Made by a program: the position numbers and the translations under genes. This document shows, piece after piece, positions 25,004 through 33,480 of a stretch of 64,000 nucleotides of DNA; positions within the stretch are counted from its first letter, which is position 1; the number at the start of each line of letters is the position of its first letter. The stretch is from NCBI RefSeq assembly GCF_000425225.1, contig NZ_KE384335.1, positions 11,865 through 75,864 on the forward strand, given 5' to 3'. The notes beneath the pieces were generated by a model. The model ran no database searches. It was not told where the DNA came from and saw only the letters and a list, made by a program, of their open reading frames with translations. This DNA comes from Pontibacillus marinus BH030004 = DSM 16465 (GTDB lineage Bacteria > Bacillota > Bacilli > Bacillales > BH030062).

Positions 25004-25330
25004 ATGGGAGAAAGTAAGATGCTGAAAGGGCTAGCAATTGGTGCTTTTGCGGGAATGGCTTTATCATTAATTGATGGTCCAACTCGAAAGAAAACCGTTC
25101 ATTGTTTAAAACAATCCGGAAGTCATGCGAAAGGGTATGCCAAAAATCCATCACATGCAATTGAAGATTTACGCATAAAATATGAACAATGGAGCTATAC
25201 ATTAGATAGTCAAATTAAAAATGTCCTGGATATGCTGGATCAAATGGAAGGTTACTTATCAAAGGTTGAACAAGCTGATGAAGAGCCTCCTAAACAGCTA
25301 GAAGGACCACCAAAGCAATTGCAAGGATAA
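25004..25330 (+). CDS. YtxH-like small stress protein (YfkI-like)
   Basis: A 108-residue protein. An N-terminal hydrophobic/glycine stretch (LKGLAIGAFAGMALSLID) followed by basic residues is typical of the YtxH group; the middle is helical and charged, and the tail repeats the segment PPKQLEG/PPKQLQG. Shine-Dalgarno AGGAGGGG precedes the ATG, 13 nt after the phosphatase stop. By position it corresponds to B. subtilis yfkI. Function unknown; probably part of the same stress operon. Confidence 0.72.
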   Translation: MGESKMLKGLAIGAFAGMALSLIDGPTRKKTVHCLKQSGSHAKGYAKNPSHAIEDLRIKYEQWSYTLDSQIKNVLDMLDQMEGYLSKVEQADEEPPKQLEGPPKQLQG

Positions 25331-25351
25331 GTATCGACAGGTGGGAGTACT

Positions 25352-26164
25352 TTGCGAAAAGCATTGAGGTTTGGAAAGGATTTTATTAAACGATTTTCAG
25401 AGCATGATGTAGTAGGCTTGTCCGCACAATTAGCCTACTTCTTTTTGCTGTCTATTTTTCCGTTTATGATTTTCCTTGTGGCTCTTATGGGATATATTCC
25501 AATTCCGTATGATTTTCAGATAACCCTAACGCGCTACATGCCTGAAAAAGCTTTAGAGTTGTTTAATGAAAATCTAAATACAAAAAGTGGAGGGCTCCTG
25601 TCCGTGGGGCTTATTGGTACAATATGGTCTGCCTCAAATGGGATCAATGCGATTATTAAAGCGTTTAACCGGGCGTATGAGGTAGAAGAGGATCGTTCTT
25701 TTATCAAAACGCGACTTATTGCGATTGTGCTCACCGTGGCCATGATTATCGTAATTATTGTGGCACTACTCCTACCTGTATTTGGTAAGGCCATTGGATT
25801 GTATATCTTTTCGTGGTTCGGTGTATCAGATGAGTTTTTAGCTGTATGGGCAGCGTTACGGTGGGTTGTATCCTCTGTTATCATTTTGTTTGTCTTAATA
25901 TCTTTATACATTCTCGCCCCAAATCGCCATGTTAATGTGAAGCAAGCTTTTTTTGGATCATTGTTTGCAACGATTGCATGGCAAGTTGCTTCGTTTTCCT
26001 TTTCGTTTTACGTCAATATTAGTGCAATGACTTATTCAGCTACATATGGAAGCCTTGGTGGCGTCATTATCCTGATGGTTTGGTTTTACCTTACTGGAAT
26101 GATTATTATTTTGGGTGGCGAGGTAAATGCGATGCTTAAAGAACGAAAAGTGTTCGTATCATAG
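25352..26164 (+). CDS. YihY family membrane protein (YfkH-like)
   Basis: A 270-residue polytopic protein of the YihY/virulence-factor BrkB family, once mislabelled RNase BN. Six helices and the family blocks GLSAQLAYFFLLSIFPF, LIGTIWSASNGINAIIKAFN, APNRHVNVKQAFFGSLFATI and SFYVNISAMTYSATYGSLGG are visible. The start is TTG 25352 after GGTGGGAG. It ends the three-gene stress-type operon. Transport substrate unknown. Confidence 0.86.
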   Translation: MRKALRFGKDFIKRFSEHDVVGLSAQLAYFFLLSIFPFMIFLVALMGYIPIPYDFQITLTRYMPEKALELFNENLNTKSGGLLSVGLIGTIWSASNGINAIIKAFNRAYEVEEDRSFIKTRLIAIVLTVAMIIVIIVALLLPVFGKAIGLYIFSWFGVSDEFLAVWAALRWVVSSVIILFVLISLYILAPNRHVNVKQAFFGSLFATIAWQVASFSFSFYVNISAMTYSATYGSLGGVIILMVWFYLTGMIIILGGEVNAMLKERKVFVS

Positions 26165-26249
26165 CGTGCTATCCAAAGGTTGGTATTCATATTAAACGAA
26201 GGTAGAGGACAAAATATGCCTGTACCAACCAAAAGGGAGGCACTATGTA

Positions 26250-26363
26250 ATGGCTAACAACAAACGTAACAACAAGCATAGTCACGATAAGAAGCAAAAA
26301 GCTAAAAACGAATCCAAGCATAAAACAAGTGGTTCAGCGAATAAAAAGAATCAGTATCATTAA
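26250..26363 (+). CDS. Very small basic protein
   Basis: A 37-codon frame, MANNKRNNKHSHDKKQKAKN and then ESKHKTSGSANKKNQYH: almost entirely Lys, Asn, His and Gln. AAAGGGAGG lies 9 nt before the ATG, and a strong terminator follows 5 nt after the stop, so it is probably expressed. The composition resembles small spore or nucleic-acid-associated proteins of Bacillaceae, but I cannot assign a family. Confidence 0.6.
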   Translation: MANNKRNNKHSHDKKQKAKNESKHKTSGSANKKNQYH

Positions 26364-26367
26364 TAAG

Positions 26368-26400
26368 AAAAGGTCCAGACAATGGCGTCTGGACCTTTAT
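26368..26400. terminator. Bidirectional terminator
   Basis: AAAGGTCCAGAC (26369-26380) pairs with GTCTGGACCTTT (26387-26398), between convergent genes. Confidence 0.88.
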
Positions 26401-26406
26401 AACTTT

Positions 26407-27207
26407 TTATAATAAATAAGTTAACCCAACTAGGCATACATAGGAGTTCCAGATTATATGAGCTACAATTGGAACCATAACAGATTTAGTCTTAAGATAT
26501 AATGCACCGAAAACAAGGCCCATTGTGACCCCAGCAAGTGGGTAATCCAAATGCATAAGTCCGAATACTGTGCTTGATATGAACAACCCTAACCAAGCTT
26601 TTGCATATTTTGCTTCGAAAAACCTAAGTAGAAATCCTCTGTAAAGGAATTCCTCTTTTATTGGAGTGAGCAAGGCTGTAACGACAAAAACGGCAATAAA
26701 TTTGAGAGTTGTGAAATTATCAGGTGTAAGTCCAAATAGCTGGTTTTGGTTACTCGGCGTTTCGAGTTTCAAAACGGAGAATACAAGATATTGAGCCCCT
26801 AAGATTAGGCCTAACCCAATCAAGATCCATACATAAGTCATACTTTTTTTCAGTGGTTCAAAGCTCATATTTTCAAGAGTGAAACGTCGAACGGACTTAA
26901 ACAACATAAAAGCAATAATGAACCCAAGCGTATCTAAATAAAGCATGAGATATGTCATACTCATGAAGTCACTTTCTAATGAATTCGCAGGGTCTCCACC
27001 TGTTGAGACGAGTTTTGAAATCGTATAAACAAATCCAAATACTAAACCTAAAGCCACAACAAATCCAAAATAAGAAAGTGGGAATAGAAAGAGCGAACGC
27101 TTTTTTAATGCTTTGGTACGGTAGGTTTCTGTTGGTTCTTCTGTATGTATATCGTTTTCTGAATCTGGGGTGTTGGTACTATGGTGTTGAGGTGTTGATT
27201 CATTCAT
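26407..27207 (-). CDS. CPBP family intramembrane metalloprotease
   Basis: A 266-residue membrane protein of the CAAX-protease/bacteriocin-processing (CPBP, Abi) family. A hydrophilic acidic N-terminus of about 35 residues precedes about seven helices. The catalytic motifs are PIKEEFLYRGFLLRF (EExxxR) near residue 182, FGLMHLDYPL (His) near 215 and HIIWN (His/Asn) near 250. Such proteins cleave within the membrane or confer immunity to bacteriocins; the target is unknown. Shine-Dalgarno GGGGGAG precedes the ATG. Monocistronic, convergent with the yfk-type group. Confidence 0.86.
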   Translation of the reverse strand: MNESTPQHHSTNTPDSENDIHTEEPTETYRTKALKKRSLFLFPLSYFGFVVALGLVFGFVYTISKLVSTGGDPANSLESDFMSMTYLMLYLDTLGFIIAFMLFKSVRRFTLENMSFEPLKKSMTYVWILIGLGLILGAQYLVFSVLKLETPSNQNQLFGLTPDNFTTLKFIAVFVVTALLTPIKEEFLYRGFLLRFFEAKYAKAWLGLFISSTVFGLMHLDYPLAGVTMGLVFGALYLKTKSVMVPIVAHIIWNSYVCLVGLTYLL

Positions 27208-27304
27208 TTTTTCTCCCCCTTAACTTACAAATTCCGACAAAATGGAACCTCTTCATTATATAAGGGTTGGAGTAAACTTTCCATACTCTTTAAAGAATTC
27301 ATAG

Positions 27305-27338
27305 AAAAAGCAGCCTGATTCAAGGTCAGGCCGCTTTT
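27305..27338 (-). terminator. Terminator of the zosA-like gene
   Basis: On the minus strand AAAAGCGGCCTGA pairs with TCAGGCTGCTTTT, followed by T-rich sequence, 8 nt beyond the stop. Confidence 0.85.
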
Positions 27339-27345
27339 AAGCGTT

Positions 27346-29277
27346 TTATCTTAATAATCGTAATCCGTTTAAAATAACCAGTATCGTGCTACCTTCATGC
27401 CCCACTACGCCTAGTGGCATATTGAGTACTTGTAAGAAGTACGAAATGATCAGAAGCATGATGACACCGATTGAGAAAATGACATTCTGCTTAACAATTC
27501 GATTCATTTTTGTTGATAACGTTAGGGCATTTGCAATCTTCGGTAAGTCGTTTTTCATTAAAACAATATCTGCTGTTTCAAGCGCCACATCTGTTCCTTC
27601 ACCCATAGCTACACCGACATTTGCAGTAGCGAGTGCTGGTGCATCGTTGATTCCATCCCCAACCATACCAACTTGATCGAAGGATTCACGTAACAATTTT
27701 ACTTCCTTCACTTTATCTTCAGGAAGGCACTCTGCTACATAATTATCAATCCCGCATTCTTTTGCGATTGCTTTTGCTGTGGTCTCATGGTCACCTGTAA
27801 GCATAACCGTATAAATACCAGCTTTTCTAAGCGTTTGGATTGCACGCTTTGTATCTTTTCGTACAGTATCTTTCAGGGCAATTAACCCTAAGATTCCTTG
27901 TTCATCCGATATAAAGGTGAGTGTTTTCCCTTCTGAAGCTAATTGTTCAGCCAAGCCATTCTCGAAAGCAAAAGCTTGTTCTTTTCCTACGAAATCGGGC
28001 TTTCCGATTTTATATTGTTTACCGTTTACTTTTGCAGTGACACCTTGACCAGAGATGTCAGTCATATCATACACTTCATGATGTTGTGATACTTTGTCTT
28101 GGCCGTATCGAACAATAGCCTGAGCGAGAGGGTGGTTCGATTCACGTTCAATAGCCGTAACGATGCTTAATGTTTCTGTTTCATCAGTACGGAAAAATGT
28201 ATCTGTAACGACAGGTTTTCCGTTTGTAAGGGTACCTGTTTTATCGAACGCAATGGCTTGAAGGTGGGAAAGGTTTTCTAAATGGACGCCACCTTTAAAC
28301 AAGATCCCGTTTCGTGCTCCATTTGATATGGCTGATAAAGTTGCAGGCATGATCGATGCAACGAGAGCACAAGGAGAAGCTACAACGAGTAAGATCATGG
28401 CGCGATAAATGGTGTCTTGCCAACTCCAGCCAAATGCGTAGTGAGGAACAAACATCATGATGGCTACAACGACTAGAACAACCTTTACATAGGTTCCTTC
28501 AAATCGTTCAATAAAAAGCTGAGAAGGTGATTTTTCACTTTGAGCCGACTGTACAAGTTGAATGATTTTTTGGAATAGCGTTTCGTTTGAAGGCTTTGTA
28601 ATTTCAACTGTAACACTACCGTTGATATTCACTGTCCCTGCAAAAACTTCCTCTCCATTTTCCTTTGAGACTGGGACGGATTCTCCTGTGATGGCAGCTT
28701 CATCTAATGAAGTCTGCCCTTTTATGATGACACCATCTGAAGGGACTCGCTCACCAGCTTTCACTAGAATGTGGTCGCCAACTGATAGTTCGGATACATG
28801 AACGGTTTCTTGCTTTTGGCCTGAAACACGTAGAGCTTCTTCAGGTTGTATATCCATTAAGGAAGAAATTTCACGTTGGCTTTTGTTCATCGTATAAGTT
28901 TCTAAAGCCCCACTCATTGCAAAGATAAATATAAGTACAGCACCCTCAGTCCAATAGCCGATCGATGCTGCTCCTATTGCTGCAAAAATCATGAGCATTT
29001 CAACATTTAAATCACGGTCTTCAATAGTTTCTTCAATACCTTCTTTTGCTTTCGCAAATCCACCAATTACAAAGCCAAGAATGTATAATCCAATTTTAGC
29101 AGGTTCACTAACAATATCTTCGGTGAGCCATGCGGTAAGTATGATGATTCCGCTAATAATCGCAGCGATTAACTCACCATGTTCCTTTATCTTTGAAAAA
29201 AGGGATGAATGGCGTTGCTTGGACTCGGTTATGTTTTGGTTTGGCTGAGAGCTTACTAGCTTCGCTTCCGATGACAA
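27346..29277 (-). CDS. zosA: Heavy-metal P1B-type ATPase (ZosA-like)
   Basis: A 643-residue metal-transporting P-type ATPase. It has no N-terminal metal-binding (HMA) domain. The A-domain TGES motif (AAITGESVPV), the transmembrane SPC metal site (VASPCALVAS), the phosphorylation site FDKTGTLT near residue 345, HP locus (ESNHPLAQAI), and the hinge MVGDGINDAPALA are all present. The close HEGSTILVILNGLRLL suits Zn/Cd-type pumps such as B. subtilis ZosA. TTG 29286 abuts AAGGAG, so TTG 29277 at 9-nt spacing is chosen. Fur-family boxes upstream suggest control by PerR, Zur or Fur. Metal and direction are not certain. Confidence 0.82.
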   Translation of the reverse strand: MSSEAKLVSSQPNQNITESKQRHSSLFSKIKEHGELIAAIISGIIILTAWLTEDIVSEPAKIGLYILGFVIGGFAKAKEGIEETIEDRDLNVEMLMIFAAIGAASIGYWTEGAVLIFIFAMSGALETYTMNKSQREISSLMDIQPEEALRVSGQKQETVHVSELSVGDHILVKAGERVPSDGVIIKGQTSLDEAAITGESVPVSKENGEEVFAGTVNINGSVTVEITKPSNETLFQKIIQLVQSAQSEKSPSQLFIERFEGTYVKVVLVVVAIMMFVPHYAFGWSWQDTIYRAMILLVVASPCALVASIMPATLSAISNGARNGILFKGGVHLENLSHLQAIAFDKTGTLTNGKPVVTDTFFRTDETETLSIVTAIERESNHPLAQAIVRYGQDKVSQHHEVYDMTDISGQGVTAKVNGKQYKIGKPDFVGKEQAFAFENGLAEQLASEGKTLTFISDEQGILGLIALKDTVRKDTKRAIQTLRKAGIYTVMLTGDHETTAKAIAKECGIDNYVAECLPEDKVKEVKLLRESFDQVGMVGDGINDAPALATANVGVAMGEGTDVALETADIVLMKNDLPKIANALTLSTKMNRIVKQNVIFSIGVIMLLIISYFLQVLNMPLGVVGHEGSTILVILNGLRLLR

Positions 29278-29301
29278 TATTCTCAACTCCTTCTTTTTAA
29301 T

Positions 29302-29375
29302 TGAGAATGATAATAAGTTTCATTTAGAACATTCTCGATATATGAATGGTGTCATTTCAGTGATAATCGTTATTA
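29302..29375 (-). promoter_or_regulatory. Two Fur-family boxes in the zosA leader
   Basis: TGAGAATGATAATAA (29302-29316) and TGATAATCGTTATTA (29361-29375) fit the 7-1-7 pattern shared by Fur, PerR and Zur (TGATAATnATTATCA type) with 3 and 2 mismatches. Both lie between the proposed minus-strand promoter and the zosA start. Which regulator binds cannot be read from this. Confidence 0.5.
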
Positions 29376-29406
29376 ATTAGAATGATTTTAATTTAGTATA
29401 TATTTT

Positions 29407-29434
29407 ATATTAACAGATTGTTGCTTGAAGTCAA
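29407..29434 (-). promoter_or_regulatory. Promoter of the zosA-like gene
   Basis: On the minus strand TTGACT (29434-29429), 16-nt spacer, TAATAT (29412-29407). Confidence 0.5.
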
Positions 29435-29563
29435 GTTCTTAAGCAGGAATGGGCTTTTTAAATCAATTCACATATTAATTGAGTAGATAGGTTGAAAAGA
29501 AGCTGTGAGATTGCTATATTATTGAAGGTGTTTGGATTTATAACTACAAAGGAGAGAACATAC

Positions 29564-30436
29564 ATGGCTAAACGTTTATGGTTATCCATACTTACAGTAG
29601 TGTTTGCTCTTGTCTTAACTGCTTGCGGTTCAAGTGAAGAAGCAGAAGGGAATGGGCAAACAGAAGATAAACAAACGACTTGGGATGAAGTAAAAGAAGA
29701 AGGTGAAATGGTCGTTGGAACATCTGGAACATTAGTAGCTACGTCTTATTATCCAAAAGACTCTGACAAACTATCAGGCTATGACGTAGAAGTGATGCGC
29801 AAAGTTGGAGAAAAACTTGGCGTTGACATCAAGTTCCAGGAAATCGGTGTTGATGGATTATTCGCAGCTGTCAAAAGCGGTCGTATTGATGCAGCGATTA
29901 ACGATATCGAAGTAACGGAAGAGCGTAAGAAAAACTACAAATTCAGTGAGCCTTATAAGTATTCCTTCACAACAATGGTCGTTCGTGCTGAAGACCACAG
30001 TGGTATTGAGACTCTAGAAGACCTTGAAGGTAAAAAAGCTGGTGGAGGCGCGACAACAGTATTTAGTGACATTGCCCGTCATTTTGGTGCTGAAGTTGTA
30101 ACTTACGGAAATGCGAATAATGATGTGTATCTTCGTGATGTAGACAACGGTCGTACGGATGTTATTATTAATGACTATTACCTATCAAAATTAGGCCTAA
30201 ACGCATTCCCACAGTTTGATTTAGTTCTACACCCAGACTTAAGAATGCACCCAACTGAACAAGCTATTCTGTTAGGTAAAGAAGATTCTGAGTTACAAAA
30301 GAAAATTAACGGAGCACTAGCTGAACTTCGTGAAGATGGGACACTTACTAAGATCTCCAAGAAGTTCTTCTTAGGTGAAGATGCATCTACGAAACCAGAA
30401 GGTGACATTAAGAAACTTGAGGGCTTCGATAAGTAA
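29564..30436 (+). CDS. Amino-acid ABC transporter substrate-binding lipoprotein
   Basis: A 290-residue SBP_bac_3 lipoprotein: lipobox VLTAC with Cys21, then VVGTSGTLVATSYYPKDSDK, LSGYDVEVMRKVGEKLGV, LFAAVKSGRIDAAINDIEV and YKFSEPYKYS. The amino-acid-contact pattern resembles the cystine/TcyJ-TcyK group, with TSYYPKD in place of the usual T-Y-x-P-F-T-F. The open frame reaches back to 29492, but AAAGGAGAG precedes ATG 29564. A terminator and a 170-bp repeat separate it from the permease gene downstream. No ATPase gene lies nearby. Confidence 0.85.
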   Translation: MAKRLWLSILTVVFALVLTACGSSEEAEGNGQTEDKQTTWDEVKEEGEMVVGTSGTLVATSYYPKDSDKLSGYDVEVMRKVGEKLGVDIKFQEIGVDGLFAAVKSGRIDAAINDIEVTEERKKNYKFSEPYKYSFTTMVVRAEDHSGIETLEDLEGKKAGGGATTVFSDIARHFGAEVVTYGNANNDVYLRDVDNGRTDVIINDYYLSKLGLNAFPQFDLVLHPDLRMHPTEQAILLGKEDSELQKKINGALAELREDGTLTKISKKFFLGEDASTKPEGDIKKLEGFDK

Positions 30437-30446
30437 GAAATTATAG

Positions 30447-30484
30447 ACATCTACTGTTGCGTGGGCAATGGTAGATGTTTTTTC
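30447..30484 (+). terminator. Terminator after the binding-protein gene
   Basis: ACATCTAC (30447-30454) pairs with GTAGATGT (30471-30478), followed by T5. It would attenuate expression of the downstream permease. Confidence 0.75.
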
Positions 30485-30499
30485 TAAGGAGTTAAAAAA

Positions 30500-30670
30500 G
30501 TATAAGTTGTAGCGCTTAGGTGTCTAGCTCCAGCGCCCAGCAACGAATGGACTTCCCTCGCCTCCGTACGATAAGTCAACATCGATTCACTATGTTCATC
30601 GTGTTTCCTTTATCGTACTACGGGCTCAGTCCAGTCCCTTCGTTGCTAAACGGGCGCTTGCGCTTTTCTT
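30500..30670. repeat. About 170-bp palindromic intergenic repeat, copy 1
   Basis: Nearly identical to 41563-41736, starting GTATAAGTTGTAGC and TGTCTAGCTCC. Arms AGCGCCCAGCAACGAA and TTCGTTGCTAAACGGGCGCT pair; inside them GTACGATAA pairs with TTATCGTAC, and the apex has CGAT/ATCG. This belongs to the TGTCTAGCTCCAGCGCC-type repeats scattered through Bacillaceae genomes. It separates a binding-protein gene from its permease. Confidence 0.85.
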
Positions 30671-30690
30671 AAGAAGGGGCATTGATAATA

Positions 30691-31401
30691 ATGTTTGAAT
30701 TTTTCGGTGAACTTCAATTTGATCGACTGTTTAACCCGCAACTAGCATGGGAGAGCCTTCCTACAGTGTTAGAAGGACTTCCCATGACGATTGCCATTTC
30801 CTTTTTAGGAATGGGTATGGGACTCTTAATTGGATTTTTCCTAGCATTGGGGCGTAGTTCCTCTAAGTTTTTCATTCGTTGGCCTTCTAGATTATATATT
30901 TCCTTTATGCGAGGGACGCCGATTCTAGTGTTTTTATTTATTTTATATTTCGGTCTACCATTTATGGGATGGACTTTATCAGCCTTCACAGCTGCCGTGT
31001 TAGGATTCGGTTTGAATTCAGCAGCTTATATTGCAGAAGTGATTCGTGGGTCGATCAATAGTGTTTCAAGAGGACAGTGGGAGTCAGCGCGTGCGCTTGG
31101 GCTTTCCTTTTGGCAAACATTGACGTCAATTATTGTCCCCCAAGCAACACGTGTATCTCTGCCACCATTGACCAATGTGTTTTTAGATCTTGTTAAAGCT
31201 ACTTCGCTAGCAGCTGTAATTTCCGTTCCTGAGATGTTACAAAAAGCTCAAATCGTAGTGGGTCGTACTGCGGACTCCATGACCATGTATATATTGGTTG
31301 CATTAATCTACTGGCCAATCTGCGTCATTATTGCGTTCTTTCAGGAATATTTAGAGAACCGTTTCGACTTTCATAGCACGAAAAAAAATCGACTCTTCTA
31401 G
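30691..31401 (+). CDS. Amino-acid ABC transporter permease
   Basis: A 236-residue HisM/GlnP-type permease with about five helices. The blocks PMTIAISFLGMGMGLLIGF, FMRGTPILVFLFILYFGLP and the EAA loop QWESARALGLSFWQTL with IVPQATRVSLPPL are clear. It should pair with the binding protein at 29564. TTG 30682 is in frame, but AAGAAGGGG is closer to ideal spacing for ATG 30691. No ATP-binding gene follows; a terminator overlaps the stop. The system may borrow TcyC or another ATPase (inference). Confidence 0.86.
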   Translation: MFEFFGELQFDRLFNPQLAWESLPTVLEGLPMTIAISFLGMGMGLLIGFFLALGRSSSKFFIRWPSRLYISFMRGTPILVFLFILYFGLPFMGWTLSAFTAAVLGFGLNSAAYIAEVIRGSINSVSRGQWESARALGLSFWQTLTSIIVPQATRVSLPPLTNVFLDLVKATSLAAVISVPEMLQKAQIVVGRTADSMTMYILVALIYWPICVIIAFFQEYLENRFDFHSTKKNRLF

Positions 31402-31421
31402 TGAGACTAGAAGAGTTTTTT
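31392..31421 (+). terminator. Terminator of the permease gene
   Basis: ACTCTTCTAGT pairs with ACTAGAAGAGT, followed by T5. The left arm includes the stop codon. Confidence 0.88.
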
Positions 31422-31443
31422 AATGATTAATACTTGGTGAAAT

Positions 31444-32364
31444 TTATTCAAATATATCCTTGAAGTAAATCATGCCATTCCCTTCAACCTCACGTGAATA
31501 ACCAAGGTCTTTCGTATTCTCAGTTAATGCTTCAAAGAGGTCATTCTCTGAAAGCTCAATCCCTTCCTGACGATGTTGGTCGATTAGTAAAGCTGCTGCC
31601 CCTGTAACATGAGGTGTGGCCATAGACGTGCCTGAGAGTGTAGCATATTTCCCACCTAAATAAGTGGAACGAATGCCTACCCCTGGTGCTACAAGGTCAA
31701 TCTCATCATTTGTGTTGGTGAATTCAGCCATCTTTGCATCGAAATCCACTGCGCCCACCTGTACCACTTCATCATAATAACCCGGATAGAGTCTCTCGGG
31801 TGTTCTGGCATTTCCATCTCCGGAATTACCAGCTGCACACACAACTAATATATCTTCTTTAACAGCATTTTTTATCGAACGGTGTAAGGAAGCATAATCT
31901 TTTTGTCCGCCTAGAGACATGGAGATTACGCCTACTTTCTCCTTGTTTGGACCTCTCCAGCGAGTCGCATAGCGGACCGCTTTTACGAGGTTTTGATAGG
32001 TTGTCGTTCCTTTATCATCCATTACCTTTAAGATTAATAACTTTGCTTTAGGAGCTACTCCTGCAACACCATGCCCATTTAATGACGCGGCTATAGTGCC
32101 TGCAACATGTGTGCCATGGCCATTTTGGTCTAATATATTACGAGGATTCCCTCCAGAGAAATTACGACCTCCAATGATGGAGTCTCTTAGATCTGGATGG
32201 TTCACATCACACCCAGTATCAATGACTGCAATGACCGTATCACTTCCATAAGTATCTTCTTCCCATTGATTAGGAGCTCCTATCATTTCGACGCCCTCAG
32301 GTATTTCATTTGTTTCTTCAAGGACCTCGTCAATCTGATGTGGAATTAGCTGAAATTTCGTCAT
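31444..32364 (-). CDS. Intracellular subtilisin-like serine protease (ISP)
   Basis: A 306-residue S8 peptidase without a signal peptide. The catalytic triad is visible: Asp49 in VIAVIDTGCD, His86 in NGHGTHVAGT, and Ser in LSGTSMATPHV near residue 245; the oxyanion Asn lies in VVCAAGNSGDG. The short N-terminal extension carries FQLIPHQI, the counterpart of the LIPY/F motif that in ISPs blocks the active site until cleaved. It therefore matches the major intracellular protease (IspA type), active on cytosolic proteins in stationary phase. Shine-Dalgarno AAAGGGGAATGGG precedes the ATG. Monocistronic. Confidence 0.9.
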   Translation of the reverse strand: MTKFQLIPHQIDEVLEETNEIPEGVEMIGAPNQWEEDTYGSDTVIAVIDTGCDVNHPDLRDSIIGGRNFSGGNPRNILDQNGHGTHVAGTIAASLNGHGVAGVAPKAKLLILKVMDDKGTTTYQNLVKAVRYATRWRGPNKEKVGVISMSLGGQKDYASLHRSIKNAVKEDILVVCAAGNSGDGNARTPERLYPGYYDEVVQVGAVDFDAKMAEFTNTNDEIDLVAPGVGIRSTYLGGKYATLSGTSMATPHVTGAAALLIDQHRQEGIELSENDLFEALTENTKDLGYSREVEGNGMIYFKDIFE

Positions 32365-32507
32365 TACCCATTCCCCTTTTTCTGAATGTAAATAAGAGTT
32401 CTCTTTTTATTACATTCAAATGGCGGTAATTCGTGCTTGGAAAAGAGTAAAAAGTCTTTTTTAATAAGTGAGGGTAAATGAAGTATCAAAAATTTTTGTT
32501 ACAAATT

Positions 32508-32537
32508 TTGACAACATTCTCTTTCTCTATTTGATAA
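32508..32537 (+). promoter_or_regulatory. Possible promoter of the serine hydrolase gene
   Basis: A perfect TTGACA at 32508-32513 with TGATAA at 32532-32537 (18-nt spacer). Confidence 0.4.
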
Positions 32538-32567
32538 ATTCAATTAAGTGGAGAGAGGGTGTGTAAT

Positions 32568-33452
32568 ATGAAGAAGGTGATCATGGTATGGATTATTTGT
32601 TTGATAGGGGGTATGTTTCCGCACATCGTACATGGAGAAGGTGCGCCTCATTCTTTAGAACACACAATGAATAAAGAAATAGAAGAATATTTAGGAAAAC
32701 ATACTGATCGTGTCGTATTTCGTTATGAGAATCTACAAACAGGAGAGTTTGTTTCAAAAGGGGGAAGTATTGCTAAAAGCGCTGCTAGTACAATTAAGTT
32801 ACCACTGGCATTGTTAATCATTGAACTGGTTAAGAGTGAAGAAATTGAATTAGGCAAGAAACTCACTTACCGCTCTTATCACCATTACGGTGGAAGTGGG
32901 GTGATTCAGTATAATGAAGAAGGAACAACATACACTGTTGAAGATCTTGTTCATAAAATGCTCGTACATAGTGATAACATTGCTTATATTATGCTTCGTG
33001 AACATGTTGGAAGGCAAAAGTTCATTAATTATATGAAAGAACTCGGAGCGGATTATGCCTATCCAAACGGGAAGAACTATACGAGTGCAAATGATCTTAC
33101 ACTTTATTTGAAGCACCTCTATAGGATTAAAGGGAATAGTGAATTTGCAGGAGAAGTTTTCAAGTGGTTACAGAATACAGCTTATGATCATGGTATTCCA
33201 CAAGGAGTGAAGCAACCTGTAGCACATAAGGTGGGGATGATTCCGATGTATAACATATCAAATGATACAGCCATTGTATTAGGGGAGAGCCCTTATGCAT
33301 TAACCATATTAACTACGAACTATTCCTACTATGAATCGAAGAAGATTATTAGTGAACTGACAAATCTTATCGATCGAGTTCATCGTGAATTTAAACCTCC
33401 CATTATAGCCAAGCCATTGGAAGTATTAAAAAACCGAACTCTCCTTCTTTAG
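32568..33452 (+). CDS. Secreted class A beta-lactamase-fold serine hydrolase
   Basis: A 294-residue exported protein. The signal peptide (about residues 1-24) has core VIMVWIICLIGGMFP and cleavage near VHG. Active-site motifs of the class A beta-lactamase / penicillin-binding fold are present: SASTIKLP (SxxK) near residue 70, MLVHSDNIAYIML (SDN) near 125, and VAHKVGMIP (KxG) near 222. The glutamate of true class A enzymes (ExxLN) is not evident, so this is more likely a wall-related hydrolase (PBP-like esterase) than a resistance enzyme. GTG 32559 is in frame, but ATG 32568 has better spacing. It ends in a terminator shared with the convergent MFS gene. Confidence 0.8.
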   Translation: MKKVIMVWIICLIGGMFPHIVHGEGAPHSLEHTMNKEIEEYLGKHTDRVVFRYENLQTGEFVSKGGSIAKSAASTIKLPLALLIIELVKSEEIELGKKLTYRSYHHYGGSGVIQYNEEGTTYTVEDLVHKMLVHSDNIAYIMLREHVGRQKFINYMKELGADYAYPNGKNYTSANDLTLYLKHLYRIKGNSEFAGEVFKWLQNTAYDHGIPQGVKQPVAHKVGMIPMYNISNDTAIVLGESPYALTILTTNYSYYESKKIISELTNLIDRVHREFKPPIIAKPLEVLKNRTLLL

Positions 33453-33480
33453 GTAGAAGGAAGAGATCGGTTTTCTTTTT
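33430..33480. terminator. Bidirectional terminator between convergent genes
   Basis: AAAACCGAACTCTCCTTCT pairs imperfectly with AGAAGGAAGAGATCGGTTTT, then CT5. The two coding ends overlap by 4 nt within it. Confidence 0.82.

Noticed and set aside
32568-33452. Functional class A beta-lactamase
   Set aside because: SxxK, SDN and KxG are present, but no convincing ExxLN glutamate motif, so drug hydrolysis is not supported.
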